In this document: piece after piece, positions 1 to 9,135 of the stretch
How positions within the stretch are numbered: position 1 is the stretch's first letter
Layout: every line of letters starts with the position of its first letter
DNA from: Ferruginibacter albus
GTDB taxonomy: Bacteria; Bacteroidota; Bacteroidia; Chitinophagales; Chitinophagaceae
DNA: 64,000 bases
Assembly: GCF_020042285.1 (NCBI RefSeq)
Contig: NZ_CP083388.1
Span: 3,002,001-3,066,000, forward strand
Direction: 5' to 3'
The notes under the pieces: generated by a model
Databases searched by the model: none
What the model saw: the letters and a program-made list of their open reading frames with translations, nothing else
Told to the model about the DNA's origin: nothing
Made by a program: the position numbers and the translations under genes

Positions 1-437
1 TACACATCGTTTATATCCTTATTCTTAATAACCCGCTTTATTAGCCGCTGTGCACGGGTTAATCTTGTTTTGCCCGTTACAACTACGCCTTGTATAGCTG
101 AAGTCATTATATCTGCTTCAAAATCTATGATCTGGTTTTTTTGATGAGCGATGGACTTTTTCTGCACCTGGTAACCAATCATCGAAATAGCAATCGTATC
201 GGTTTTACCTGTTACGGTAAATTTATAATACCCTGCTGAATCGGTTACTACACCACTTCCGGTCTCAACTGAAAAAACTGTACAGGAAACTAATGGTCGG
301 CCGTTTTGAGCATCGGTAACTCTGCCGGTTATAGTGCGTTGTGCAACAGCAGCATTACAGCACCATAAGCATATAAAAAGCAAGCTGTAAAAAGCTTTTC
401 CTTTTTTAACCAATAAGTAGTTAACAATATAAACCAT
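1..437 (-). CDS. N-terminal part of a DUF5686-like outer-membrane protein with carboxypeptidase-like regulatory domain (runs off left edge)
   Basis: Reading on the minus strand from the ATG at 437, an open frame of 145 codons reaches the window edge without a stop. It starts with a hydrophobic signal peptide ending near AVAQ (about residue 36), followed by a CarboxypepD_reg-like beta-sandwich: ITGRVTD, then a DSAGYYKF stretch, then ISMIGYQ. After this comes KTRLTRAQRLIKRVIKNKDI, which resembles the start of the DUF5686 region that follows this domain in many Bacteroidota outer-membrane proteins. Only the first part is visible, so a TonB-linked receptor with the same leading domain cannot be excluded. 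Function is unknown; surface or outer-membrane location is inferred from family. Confidence 0.7.
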   Translation of the reverse strand, partial: MVYIVNYLLVKKGKAFYSLLFICLWCCNAAVAQRTITGRVTDAQNGRPLVSCTVFSVETGSGVVTDSAGYYKFTVTGKTDTIAISMIGYQVQKKSIAHQKNQIIDFEADIMTSAIQGVVVTGKTRLTRAQRLIKRVIKNKDINDV

Positions 438-555
438 AATCTAGGATAAGTACGACAGTTAGCGAGGCCTTTTTGCAGATATCTTTATGGGTGGACCTAT
501 AAAGGGAAAAAATTCAACAAAAATTGAACCGCTGCCTTTCTGCGCCGCAAGATAC

Positions 556-1914
556 TTAATTTTTGTATGGCCATTGTTTTTGAAGCCATGCATATATTAA
601 ATAAGCTATAATTCCAGTACAAAAAACTATTAAAAACGACTTTATGATAGCTATCCCCGTAACACAAAAAAAGATCAACCACAGAATTATTGCCATAATT
701 ACCGGCAAAGGATATAATGGCATTTTAAAAGGTAATTCTTTAGTACCTTTTCTTGCACGCAACAGTACTACCCCTACTGCCTGCCCTACAAACTGCACTA
801 TGATGCGCATTCCTAAAATAGCGTCAATAGCATCGCCCATGCGCACTAATAAACTAAACACAAAAGCAAAGGCCGCCAACAGTAACAAGGATACATGAGG
901 AAAGTTTTTGGTAGGATGTAATTTTGCAAAAATTTTAAAAAATACGCCATCTTTTGCTGCAGCAAAAGGCACCCTGGAATAACCTAGCAAAACTGCAAAT
1001 AGCGACGCCAGTGCTACCCATAAAATTAAAACAGTGGCAACATTGGCTGCTGCTACCCCATACAGTCTTTCAAAAAAGATACTCACAACAAACGTATTTG
1101 AATCGTGCTTTTGCCATTGCTGGATCTGTTGCCAGGGAATTACACTACTCACACTCATGTTCATTGCCATATATAAAATGCTAATTCCTATAATAGAAAT
1201 AAACATGCTGCGTGGAATATTTTTGCCTGGATTCTTTATATCGCCGCCTAAATGACAAACGTTATAATAACCGAGATAACTGTAAATACTTTTTACGCAC
1301 GCCTGTCCAAATACAAACGATGCTAACTCCTGCCACTTGAATCCAACATTTATATCATGCAATGGCTGCAAAAAATTTCCATGAGATATTCCTGCAAAAA
1401 TTATCCATCCCAATGTAAATAGCACACCCGCCCACAAAAACACGCCGATCTTTCCAATGCTATCGATCTTTCTATACAACAAAAAAGTAACGATGATAAT
1501 AACGGCGCCGGATACTGCTTTGTGCTCCCATACATTTAAATGGACCAGGTAGCCCAGGTATTGTGAAAACCCTATTGCTGCAGAAGCTGCCACCAGCGGA
1601 GCTTGTATAATCGTTTGCCAAACGTAGAGGAAACTCATCATTCTACCCAGCTTGTTTTCTCCATATGCAACTTTTAAAAAATTATAACTGCCACCAGCTA
1701 ATGGGTAAGCTGCCCCCAATTCACTCCATATCATGGCATCAATCAATGAAACTACTGCTCCTGCGATCCAGGCATATAAAAACTGTCCGCCAATTAAACC
1801 TATTACAAAGGGAAGTGTAGCAAATGGACCGATACCCACCATATCGATCATATTCAATACAGTAGAGTGAAATAAGCTTAAGCTTCGGTTAGTTTTATTG
1901 GCAGTTTCGCTCAT
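556..1914 (-). CDS. APC-superfamily amino acid permease
   Basis: The 452-residue protein is almost entirely hydrophobic and shows about twelve membrane segments. The first helix region carries MVGIGPFATLPFVIG, the glycine-rich unwound helix 1 typical of the APC (amino acid-polyamine-organocation) superfamily. Helix 2 to 3 has AAYPLAGGSYNFLK, which matches the conserved P-x-GG-x-Y region of these carriers. It would sit in the inner membrane and exchange or import an amino acid or amine; the substrate cannot be read from the sequence. The ATG at 1914 fits the family N-terminus of about 15 cytoplasmic residues before helix 1. It lies about 120 bases from the preceding minus-strand gene and is probably transcribed on its own. 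Confidence 0.85.
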   Translation of the reverse strand: MSETANKTNRSLSLFHSTVLNMIDMVGIGPFATLPFVIGLIGGQFLYAWIAGAVVSLIDAMIWSELGAAYPLAGGSYNFLKVAYGENKLGRMMSFLYVWQTIIQAPLVAASAAIGFSQYLGYLVHLNVWEHKAVSGAVIIIVTFLLYRKIDSIGKIGVFLWAGVLFTLGWIIFAGISHGNFLQPLHDINVGFKWQELASFVFGQACVKSIYSYLGYYNVCHLGGDIKNPGKNIPRSMFISIIGISILYMAMNMSVSSVIPWQQIQQWQKHDSNTFVVSIFFERLYGVAAANVATVLILWVALASLFAVLLGYSRVPFAAAKDGVFFKIFAKLHPTKNFPHVSLLLLAAFAFVFSLLVRMGDAIDAILGMRIIVQFVGQAVGVVLLRARKGTKELPFKMPLYPLPVIMAIILWLIFFCVTGIAIIKSFLIVFCTGIIAYLIYAWLQKQWPYKN

Positions 1915-2012
1915 GAAAACGAAAATTACAATTTAGGTGGAGATATTGTTTACCACATATCAAAAAAAATTGCCTCTGCAAGGAGAGGCAATTAAAATGA
2001 CGTTTATATTCC

Positions 2013-2540
2013 TTACCAGCTTGCGCTGAATTTTTTTATATAATCCGGATAGTTTTGTTTTTTATAAAACCCATCACCAAAAAATTTTAACGGAGGTTCT
2101 ATTTCATTAGGCTTTAAATAACCCGGTAATGGAGCCGGTTGCGCATTCATATCCGCTAAAAAAACCGTGGTTGGAAAACTCATTTGTCCGTACAACAGAT
2201 ATGCAGCAAATTCATTGGCTCTATATTCCGGTTTGTATCCGAATTTTTTACCGCCGAAAGAAACTGAATCTTTGCTTTCTGCATCATACTTTACTGCATA
2301 ATAATGTGCATTGATATAGTTGATCACATTTTCGTTGGTATAGGTTTGCTTGTCCATTACTTTACACCAACCACACCAGCTTGTATATACATCAAACAGC
2401 ACAGGACGAGGTTCTTTTTGATAGGCAGCCTGCAATTCATCAATGGTTAACCATTCAATTTTTGAGGTTTTATGAGGTGCGAAAGAAACTGACAGGATCA
2501 GCACCAATAAGGCAATCGTAAACAGGGGCGTTTTTCGCAT
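2013..2540 (-). CDS. Exported thioredoxin-fold protein (CGWC)
   Basis: This 175-residue protein has an N-terminal hydrophobic segment (residues 7-20) that looks like a signal peptide or membrane anchor, then a thioredoxin fold. The motif WCGWC puts the redox cysteines at residues 56 and 59, and a conserved cis-proline region is seen in MSFPTTVFL. The same arrangement is common in Bacteroidota periplasmic thioredoxin-like proteins (DUF255/Thioredoxin_7 type), which reduce disulfides or handle oxidative damage in the envelope. It is divergent from ubiX, with only about 40 bases between the two starts, so the promoters must overlap. The specific partner is unknown. Confidence 0.8.
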   Translation of the reverse strand: MRKTPLFTIALLVLILSVSFAPHKTSKIEWLTIDELQAAYQKEPRPVLFDVYTSWCGWCKVMDKQTYTNENVINYINAHYYAVKYDAESKDSVSFGGKKFGYKPEYRANEFAAYLLYGQMSFPTTVFLADMNAQPAPLPGYLKPNEIEPPLKFFGDGFYKKQNYPDYIKKFSASW

Positions 2541-2581
2541 AGAATAATTCTTTAGATTACATGCTAATAAACGACAAGTTA

Positions 2582-3139
2582 ATGAAAAAAATTGTTGTGG
2601 CCATCACCGGAGCCAGTGGGAGCCTGTATTCCAGGCTATTTTTTGACAAATTGGAGACTTTACAGGAGCAATGGAATGAAGTAGGAATAGTTTTAACAAA
2701 AAATGCAGAAGAGGTTTGGAAAACAGAATTAGAGAATGATACTTATAAAAAATACCCGTTCAAATTTTATTCTCAGGATGACTTTACTGCGCCTTTTGCG
2801 TCAGGTTCGGGACAATATGATACCATGGTCATCATTCCCTGCAGTGCAGGTACTTTAGGGAGAATAGCCGGTGGTATAAGTAACGACCTGATCACCCGTG
2901 CGGCCGATGTTATTTTAAAGGAACGCAGAAAATTGATCTGTGTAGTAAGAGAAACTCCTTTTAGCTTAATTCATATTCGGAACATGGAAACCATTACATT
3001 GGCAGGAGGAATTATTTGTCCCGCCAGTCCTTCTTTTTACAGCAAACCAAAAACAATAGAAGAACTTGCTGCAACTGTTGTTGACAGGGTGCTTGATCTG
3101 GCAGGATTTGACGTAAAAACTTTTCGTTGGGGAAGTTAG
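2582..3139 (+). CDS. ubiX: Flavin prenyltransferase UbiX
   Basis: UbiX joins a dimethylallyl group to FMN to make prenylated FMN, the cofactor of UbiD-type decarboxylases, in ubiquinone/menaquinone-linked and aromatic acid metabolism. The protein begins KKIVVAITGASGSLYSRLF, the flavodoxin-like FMN-binding start of the family, and carries PCSAGTLGRIAGGISNDLITRAADV and the KERRKLICVVRETPFSLIHIRNM region; these are family hallmarks. I chose the ATG at 2582 (185 residues) over the upstream ATG at 2561 because the family starts directly with the first beta strand. No ubiD is visible in the window, so the client enzyme is encoded elsewhere. Confidence 0.93.
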   Translation: MKKIVVAITGASGSLYSRLFFDKLETLQEQWNEVGIVLTKNAEEVWKTELENDTYKKYPFKFYSQDDFTAPFASGSGQYDTMVIIPCSAGTLGRIAGGISNDLITRAADVILKERRKLICVVRETPFSLIHIRNMETITLAGGIICPASPSFYSKPKTIEELAATVVDRVLDLAGFDVKTFRWGS

Positions 3140-3187
3140 ATTATGCTTAGCCGGTACTGAGTAATTATTTTATTGAAATAAGTATGA

Positions 3188-3925
3188 TTAATTCAGAGGT
3201 TTTGTTACTCCCACAATAACTCCAAAGTTTCCATCCGTTTGTATCCACTTCTTTTCGGGTAAATAGGTTCTTGATACAAAGCCGTCTAGGTACAATGCGT
3301 TTTTACAACCAAGCGCTTTAAAATAATTTGCAAAATCATATAAGCATATTTCCTTTTTAGACATTGCGAAAATTATTTTATTATCCGGCAAAATACCAAC
3401 ACCGTTTCTTATGTTTAAATTGTTTGAACCTTGCTTAAAGGCGGGGTGGATTTGGCCATCAATCACTAACATTGGCCCCGATTGCGTTGCATATTTTATT
3501 TGCCCATTATCTCTAAAACTATCCGTGTTACAAATAACAGGAACATTTACTGTGCTTATGTAAAATACGCCATTAGGCTTTAGATAAAAATTCCCTTCAG
3601 CATTGGCTGTATTTAAAGGAGCAATTGTTTTTTTATCCTGGATAAAGAGTCCAAGTGGTGTGTTGTCCTGCTTATACATTCCACCATTCATTGCAAATAC
3701 CAATTTTTGATGTTTGCTCTCAAGCCAGTTCTTTAAATTCTGAATACTTTTAAAATACACATGTTTATCATTTTTCCAATAAAGCTGAATCGATTGCTTT
3801 TGGGCATCTACTATATAGCTGATAAACTGATCGTCCGGAGCATTATTTTTTTGTGCAAATACAAAAGCGCCAGCAGTTACAAGAACAAAAAATGATATTA
3901 ATATAAAAGTCTTGTTTTTTATCAC
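3188..3925 (-). CDS. Phosphodiester glycosidase (NAGPA-type) domain protein, exported
   Basis: The 245-residue protein has a signal peptide or N-terminal anchor (residues 7-24, ending FVFAQ) and then a single domain resembling the phosphodiester glycosidase family (NAGPA; formerly DUF2233). Supporting motifs are VFAMNGGMYKQDNTPLGL, LKPNGVFYI, ATQSGPMLV, NIRNGVGI and ALYLDGFVS, which match the conserved N-G-G/G-P-L/R-N/L-D-G pattern of this family in order. The founding members remove GlcNAc from a phosphodiester; in bacteria the substrate is usually unknown, often cell-wall or phage-related glycophosphates. It is read in the same direction as the LolA-like gene upstream, with a 24-base gap, so the two may be co-transcribed. 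Confidence 0.75.
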   Translation of the reverse strand: MIKNKTFILISFFVLVTAGAFVFAQKNNAPDDQFISYIVDAQKQSIQLYWKNDKHVYFKSIQNLKNWLESKHQKLVFAMNGGMYKQDNTPLGLFIQDKKTIAPLNTANAEGNFYLKPNGVFYISTVNVPVICNTDSFRDNGQIKYATQSGPMLVIDGQIHPAFKQGSNNLNIRNGVGILPDNKIIFAMSKKEICLYDFANYFKALGCKNALYLDGFVSRTYLPEKKWIQTDGNFGVIVGVTKPLN

Positions 3926-3949
3926 AGACTTGCATGATGGTTATAGGCA

Positions 3950-4597
3950 TTATCTCAAATCAACTACTTCAACTCCGGGATATTTGCTTTTATCAAACGT
4001 AAACATATCATCTGTCAAAACAGCTTTGCCATTGAAAGATGTTACAGAATAAGTAATACGCTCACCGGTTTTTTGAAATATTTTTACAGAGCTGATCGTT
4101 TTAGCTACTTTATCAACGTAGATCAATACTTTAAAGAAAGGCTTTGTTTTATCGATTGGAGTAAGTTCAATTTCCTGTAATGTTTTAGTACCTGATTTAC
4201 TTTCACCATTTAACTTATACAAAAAATCTTTATCGTAAAAATTAGTAAAGATCTTTTGAGGAGTTAGCGTATTAGTGGATGGATCAAGCTTTGTAATGGT
4301 TGCTTCGTTTGTCGATTTATCATACGTAGTAACATTTGTACCATCACTATAAATTTCCTGACCGGTAACGCTTACACGATATTTCCCTCCTTTCATGTAA
4401 ACAGTTCCCGTTTTAGTACCAACGGCTTTACCTGCAGCGTTTTCTATCTTTAAAGAAAATTTTGATTGTACCGACTTAAAGGTTTTGAATTTAGCACTTA
4501 CGGCATCCAGTATCTTTTTTGCTTCTGGATCGCTTTTTTGTGCAAAAGAAATTGTTACAGAGGTTAGCAACAAAATGCTTGTAATTAAATGCTTCAT
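3950..4597 (-). CDS. lolA: LolA-like outer-membrane lipoprotein carrier
   Basis: LolA shuttles lipoproteins across the periplasm from the inner-membrane LolCDE exporter to the outer membrane. This 215-residue protein has a clear signal peptide (residues 1-19, cleaved after SFAQ) and the family's open beta-barrel sequence pattern: an early KFKTFKSVQSKFSLKI strand, GTVYMKGGKYRV, a DGTNVTTYDKSTNE turn and PFFKVLIYVDK near the end. Length matches the Bacteroidota LolA family. Neighbouring genes are pyrG upstream and the NAGPA-like gene downstream, all on the minus strand. LolA-like proteins also occur in MMPL/RND lipid-export loci, but none is next to this gene, so the housekeeping carrier role is the simplest reading. 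Confidence 0.85.
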   Translation of the reverse strand: MKHLITSILLLTSVTISFAQKSDPEAKKILDAVSAKFKTFKSVQSKFSLKIENAAGKAVGTKTGTVYMKGGKYRVSVTGQEIYSDGTNVTTYDKSTNEATITKLDPSTNTLTPQKIFTNFYDKDFLYKLNGESKSGTKTLQEIELTPIDKTKPFFKVLIYVDKVAKTISSVKIFQKTGERITYSVTSFNGKAVLTDDMFTFDKSKYPGVEVVDLR

Positions 4598-4717
4598 TAT
4601 ACTATTTATTACTACTTGTTTTAATAAGTTCGCAAAGATAAGCGAATAGACACATTACAGTGTTTTAAGTTTAATAGTATCTTCAATAAAGGATCTCTAC
4701 AGCGTGGTTGATCAATA

Positions 4718-6388
<1,671 letters not shown>

Positions 6389-6492
6389 TTAATAATAGTT
6401 TCAAAAATTCAATAAATACATTCACTGCTACTAATTAAGTAGTTCACTTCAAAAACATCAAAATCAATATTATTTTTTTAACCCAACTTGAA

Positions 6493-6549
6493 ATGACCTG
6501 AGGAAATCCGGACAACCGGTGCGATGAATAAAAATATCCTAGAGGTCAT
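6493..6549 (-). promoter_or_regulatory. Candidate structured 5' leader of pyrG
   Basis: An inverted repeat, ATGACCT (6493-6499) and AGGTCAT (6543-6549), encloses a second pair AGGA/TCCT and an apical CCGG/CCGG hairpin. Read on the minus strand, the outer stem begins within a few bases of the start site predicted from the TATCTTTG box at 6551-6558, so the whole fold would form the first ~55 nucleotides of the pyrG transcript, followed by about 125 nucleotides of leader. There is no U-run after it, so it is not a simple terminator. Its function as a nucleotide sensor, RNA stabiliser or attenuator is inference, and no known riboswitch class is recognised. Confidence 0.45.
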
Positions 6550-6550
6550 G

Positions 6551-6589
6551 CAAAGATATACCTAAAAATCGTGTGCATGAAATTTAGGT
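6551..6589 (-). promoter_or_regulatory. Candidate pyrG promoter with overlapping palindrome
   Basis: On the minus strand TATCTTTG (6551-6558) matches the Bacteroidota -7 consensus TAnnTTTG. Directly upstream, ACCTAAA (6560-6566) and TTTAGGT (6583-6589) form a 7-base inverted repeat that fills the spacer between the -7 and -33 regions, a place where a repressor could block polymerase. No good TTG is seen at -33, only TTT at a 21-base spacing. The rest of the 362-base intergenic region is AT-rich, and I could not identify a convincing promoter for the divergent citrate synthase gene. Confidence 0.45.
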
Positions 6590-6729
6590 TATGGTTTGTG
6601 GAAAAACTATTTTAATTGAAAAATGCAATCGTTATCATAACTTATTTCGGTAAAACTTTTGTTTCACAGCGTACTACATCGTAATTTCACGCCACTTTTA
6701 AGAAAAATCACACATATAAAAAAAGTATT

Positions 6730-8058
6730 ATGGTGGGTCTCAAAGAACAGTTTAAGGAAACAGCAGACAAGGTGAACAGCGAAATAAAAGCGCTGCTGAA
6801 AGAACATGGTTCAAAAAAGATTGGAGAGGTTACACTTAGCCAGGTGTACCAGGGCATGCGAGGAATTACCGGTCTGGTTACTGAAACTTCTTTATTAGAC
6901 GCACAGGAAGGTATACGTTTTCGTGGCTATTCTATTCCTGAATTGAGAGAAAAACTACCAAAAGCACCGCAAGGTACTGAACCTTTACCTGAAGGCTTAT
7001 TTCATTTAATGTTAATGGGTGAATTGCCTGCCGATAAAGATGTGCATGAATTGACAGCTTTATGGCAACGCCGCAGCCATGTTCCAAAGCACGTATTTGA
7101 TACTATAGAAGCATTACCGGTGAGCACGCACCCAATGACACAATTTGTGGTAGCCATCATGGCAATGCAAACCGAAAGCTCTTTTGCAAAAAAGTACGCT
7201 GCAGGTATGAATAAAAAAGATTATTGGGAAGCTACGTTTGACGATGCTATGGATCTGATCGCACGTTTACCGAGAGTAGCTGCGTATATCTATCGCCGTA
7301 AGTATAAAGATGGAGATGATATTCAACCCGATGGATTATTAGATTGGGCAGGAAATTTTGCACACATGATGGGTTATGGAGAAGATGAAGGTTTTAAAGA
7401 ATTGATGCGGTTGTACATGACCATCCATGCAGATCATGAAGGTGGTAACGTTTCTGCACATACTACGCACTTAGTAGGTTCTGCACTAAGCGATCCATAT
7501 CTTTCTTTTGCTGCGGGTATGAATGGCTTGGCTGGTCCATTACATGGCTTGGCAAACCAGGAAGTTATTAAGTGGATATTTGAAATGAGAGAACAATTGG
7601 GCGTTGAAACTCCAAGCAAAGAACAAATTTCAGAATACGTAAAGAAGACATTAAGCGAAGGAAAAGTTGTTCCGGGTTATGGACACGCTGTACTGCGTAA
7701 AACAGATCCGCGTTTTACTGCCCAAATGGAGTTTGGTAAAAAACATTTGGCTGATGATCCATTAGTACAAACTGTTTGGAATATTTACGAAACTGTTCCT
7801 CCTATTTTACAATCATTAGGTAAGATCAAAAATCCTTGGCCGAATGTGGATGCACATAGCGGTGCGTTATTGGTTCACTATGGAATGGTAGAATATGAAT
7901 TCTATACAGTATTATTTGGTGTATCAAGAGCATTGGGGGTATTAGCAAGTCTTTGTTGGGACAGAGCTTTAGGTTTACCGTTAGAACGTCCTAAATCTAT
8001 CACAACTGAATTAGTGAAATTGTGGTTAGACGGTAAAGGAGAGATCTGGGGAGATTAA
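6730..8058 (+). CDS. gltA: Citrate synthase, mitochondrial (eukaryotic) type
   Basis: This enzyme condenses acetyl-CoA and oxaloacetate into citrate at the entry of the TCA cycle. The catalytic residues fall at His272 ([10 protein letters not shown]), His319 (GYGHAVLR) and Asp374 (NVDAHSG), almost the same numbering as the pig mitochondrial enzyme (274/320/375). The central segment [20 protein letters not shown] is also of the mitochondrial kind, whereas the E. coli-type hexameric enzyme has a different N-terminal domain and NADH site. Length 442 fits. The gene is divergent from pyrG and is followed by a strong terminator, so it is likely monocistronic. Function is certain; the eukaryotic-type assignment is by motif comparison from memory. 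Confidence 0.95.
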   Translation: MVGLKEQFKETADKVNSEIKALLKEHGSKKIGEVTLSQVYQGMRGITGLVTETSLLDAQEGIRFRGYSIPELREKLPKAPQGTEPLPEGLFHLMLMGELPADKDVHELTALWQRRSHVPKHVFDTIEALPVSTHPMTQFVVAIMAMQTESSFAKKYAAGMNKKDYWEATFDDAMDLIARLPRVAAYIYRRKYKDGDDIQPDGLLDWAGNFAHMMGYGEDEGFKELMRLYMTIHADHEGGNVSAHTTHLVGSALSDPYLSFAAGMNGLAGPLHGLANQEVIKWIFEMREQLGVETPSKEQISEYVKKTLSEGKVVPGYGHAVLRKTDPRFTAQMEFGKKHLADDPLVQTVWNIYETVPPILQSLGKIKNPWPNVDAHSGALLVHYGMVEYEFYTVLFGVSRALGVLASLCWDRALGLPLERPKSITTELVKLWLDGKGEIWGD

Positions 8059-8082
8059 TTTTAGAACCTTATTATATTATTA

Positions 8083-8109
8083 AACCTCGAAATTCTTTCG
8101 GGGTTTTTT
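8083..8109 (+). terminator. Rho-independent terminator after citrate synthase
   Basis: A 10-base stem, AACCTCGAAA (8083-8092) with TTTCGGGGTT (8096-8105), has a three-base loop and one G-T pair and ends in a run of T. It lies 25 bases after the citrate synthase stop codon. Confidence 0.9.
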
Positions 8110-8212
8110 ATTTATATAAACAGTTGTTTCCTGCTCAATATCCTTGTGTTATTTTAATCCTGATGAATTGACCAGCGAGTATTTCATCAGCTTCTGTTCA
8201 ACATTAAAAAGC

Positions 8213-8244
8213 AATTATTAATTATCAATTCTTAATTATTAATT
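8213..8244. repeat. AT-rich dispersed repeat, copy 1
   Basis: A 32-base AATTATTAATT...TTAATTATTAATT element that matches 29 of 32 positions with a second copy at 53258-53289. Each copy lies shortly upstream of a gene (tRNA-Ala here, a VOC protein there). The remainder of the 8110-8293 spacer holds only the tRNA promoter. Confidence 0.6.
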
Positions 8245-8256
8245 GAGCGTAGTACC

Positions 8257-8264
8257 TATCTTTG
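8257..8264 (+). promoter_or_regulatory. -7 promoter element of tRNA-Ala
   Basis: TATCTTTG matches the TAnnTTTG consensus and lies 29 bases before the first base of the tRNA, giving a short leader. No TTG is seen at the ideal -33 spacing. Confidence 0.5.
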
Positions 8265-8293
8265 CAATCCACTTTTCAGTTCTTAATTAAAAC

Positions 8294-8368
<75 letters not shown>

Positions 8369-8377
8369 ATTTTTTAC

Positions 8378-8400
8378 AAGCCACGTCTGTGGCTTTTTTT
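8378..8400 (+). terminator. Rho-independent terminator after tRNA-Ala
   Basis: AGCCAC (8379-8384) and GTGGCT (8389-8394) form a six-base stem with loop GTCT, followed by seven T. The T-run overlaps a possible TTG start at 8399 of the next gene, which argues for the ATG at 8408 instead. Confidence 0.9.
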
Positions 8401-8407
8401 GATTGCT

Positions 8408-9127
8408 ATGACTAAATCTGAAATTAAATTTCTCGATGGACCACAGAACCGATTAAAAGATCTGCAATTTTCTTTTAAAGTATTATTTGAGTTTATCAAA
8501 GGCTTCAGAGCATTGCATTTTGCAGGGCCTTGTGTTACCATTTTTGGTTCTGCACGTTTTAAAGAAGATCATAAATATTACGAACAGGCAAGAAAATTGT
8601 CCGGCGAAATTGCAAAGCTTGGCTTTACAATAATGACAGGCGGTGGACCGGGGATCATGGAAGCTGCCAACCGCGGTGCTAAAGAAGTGGGCGGAAGAAG
8701 TGTTGGCTGCAATATTGTATTGGAGCATGAACAAAATCCAAATTCTTATTTGGACAAATGGGTAAACATAAAATATTTTTTTGTTCGCAAAACCTTGTTG
8801 GTAAAATATTCTTATGCTTTTGTGGTAATGCCTGGCGGGTTTGGCACTATGGATGAATATTTTGAAGCCATCACTTTAATTCAGACAAAAAAAATAAGCC
8901 AGTTTCCTGTAATTGTTTTTGACAGGGAATTTCATGCAAAATTGCTGGAGTATATTGAGAACATGAAGATGAACGGAACCATTTCTCCGGATGATTATAA
9001 ACTGTTTCTTATCACCGATTCTATTGAAGATGCCATTGAGTATATCAAAGAAAGAAGCATTAAACAATTCAATTTAAAAACTGAGAAACAATACAGACCG
9101 ATGCGCTGGCTTTTTGAAAAAGCATGA
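8408..9127 (+). CDS. LOG-family protein (possible cytokinin riboside 5'-monophosphate phosphoribohydrolase)
   Basis: The protein, 239 residues from the ATG at 8408, has the Rossmann fold of the LOG (LONELY GUY) family. It carries VTIFGSARF near the N-terminus, MTGGGPGIMEAANRGA for the phosphate-binding loop and VMPGGFGTMDE with the conserved PGGxGTxxE. Family members cleave the ribose-phosphate from nucleoside 5'-monophosphates; in bacteria AMP or related nucleotides may be the actual substrate. A TTG three codons upstream (8399) sits in the T-run of the tRNA terminator and is rejected. The gene converges on the PBP gene with 8 bases between stops. Confidence 0.88.
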   Translation: MTKSEIKFLDGPQNRLKDLQFSFKVLFEFIKGFRALHFAGPCVTIFGSARFKEDHKYYEQARKLSGEIAKLGFTIMTGGGPGIMEAANRGAKEVGGRSVGCNIVLEHEQNPNSYLDKWVNIKYFFVRKTLLVKYSYAFVVMPGGFGTMDEYFEAITLIQTKKISQFPVIVFDREFHAKLLEYIENMKMNGTISPDDYKLFLITDSIEDAIEYIKERSIKQFNLKTEKQYRPMRWLFEKA

Positions 9128-9135
9128 TCTATTTA

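Noticed and set aside
6499..6530. Resemblance of GAGGAAATCCGGAC to the conserved 5' part of RNase P RNA
   Set aside because: The rest of RNase P RNA (more than 300 bases with its conserved core) is not present, and the sequence is fully explained by the hairpin in the pyrG leader.
8483..8734. Antisense open frame inside the LOG-family gene
   Set aside because: It lies fully inside a gene with clear family motifs, its translation shows no domain or signal, and it has no promoter.
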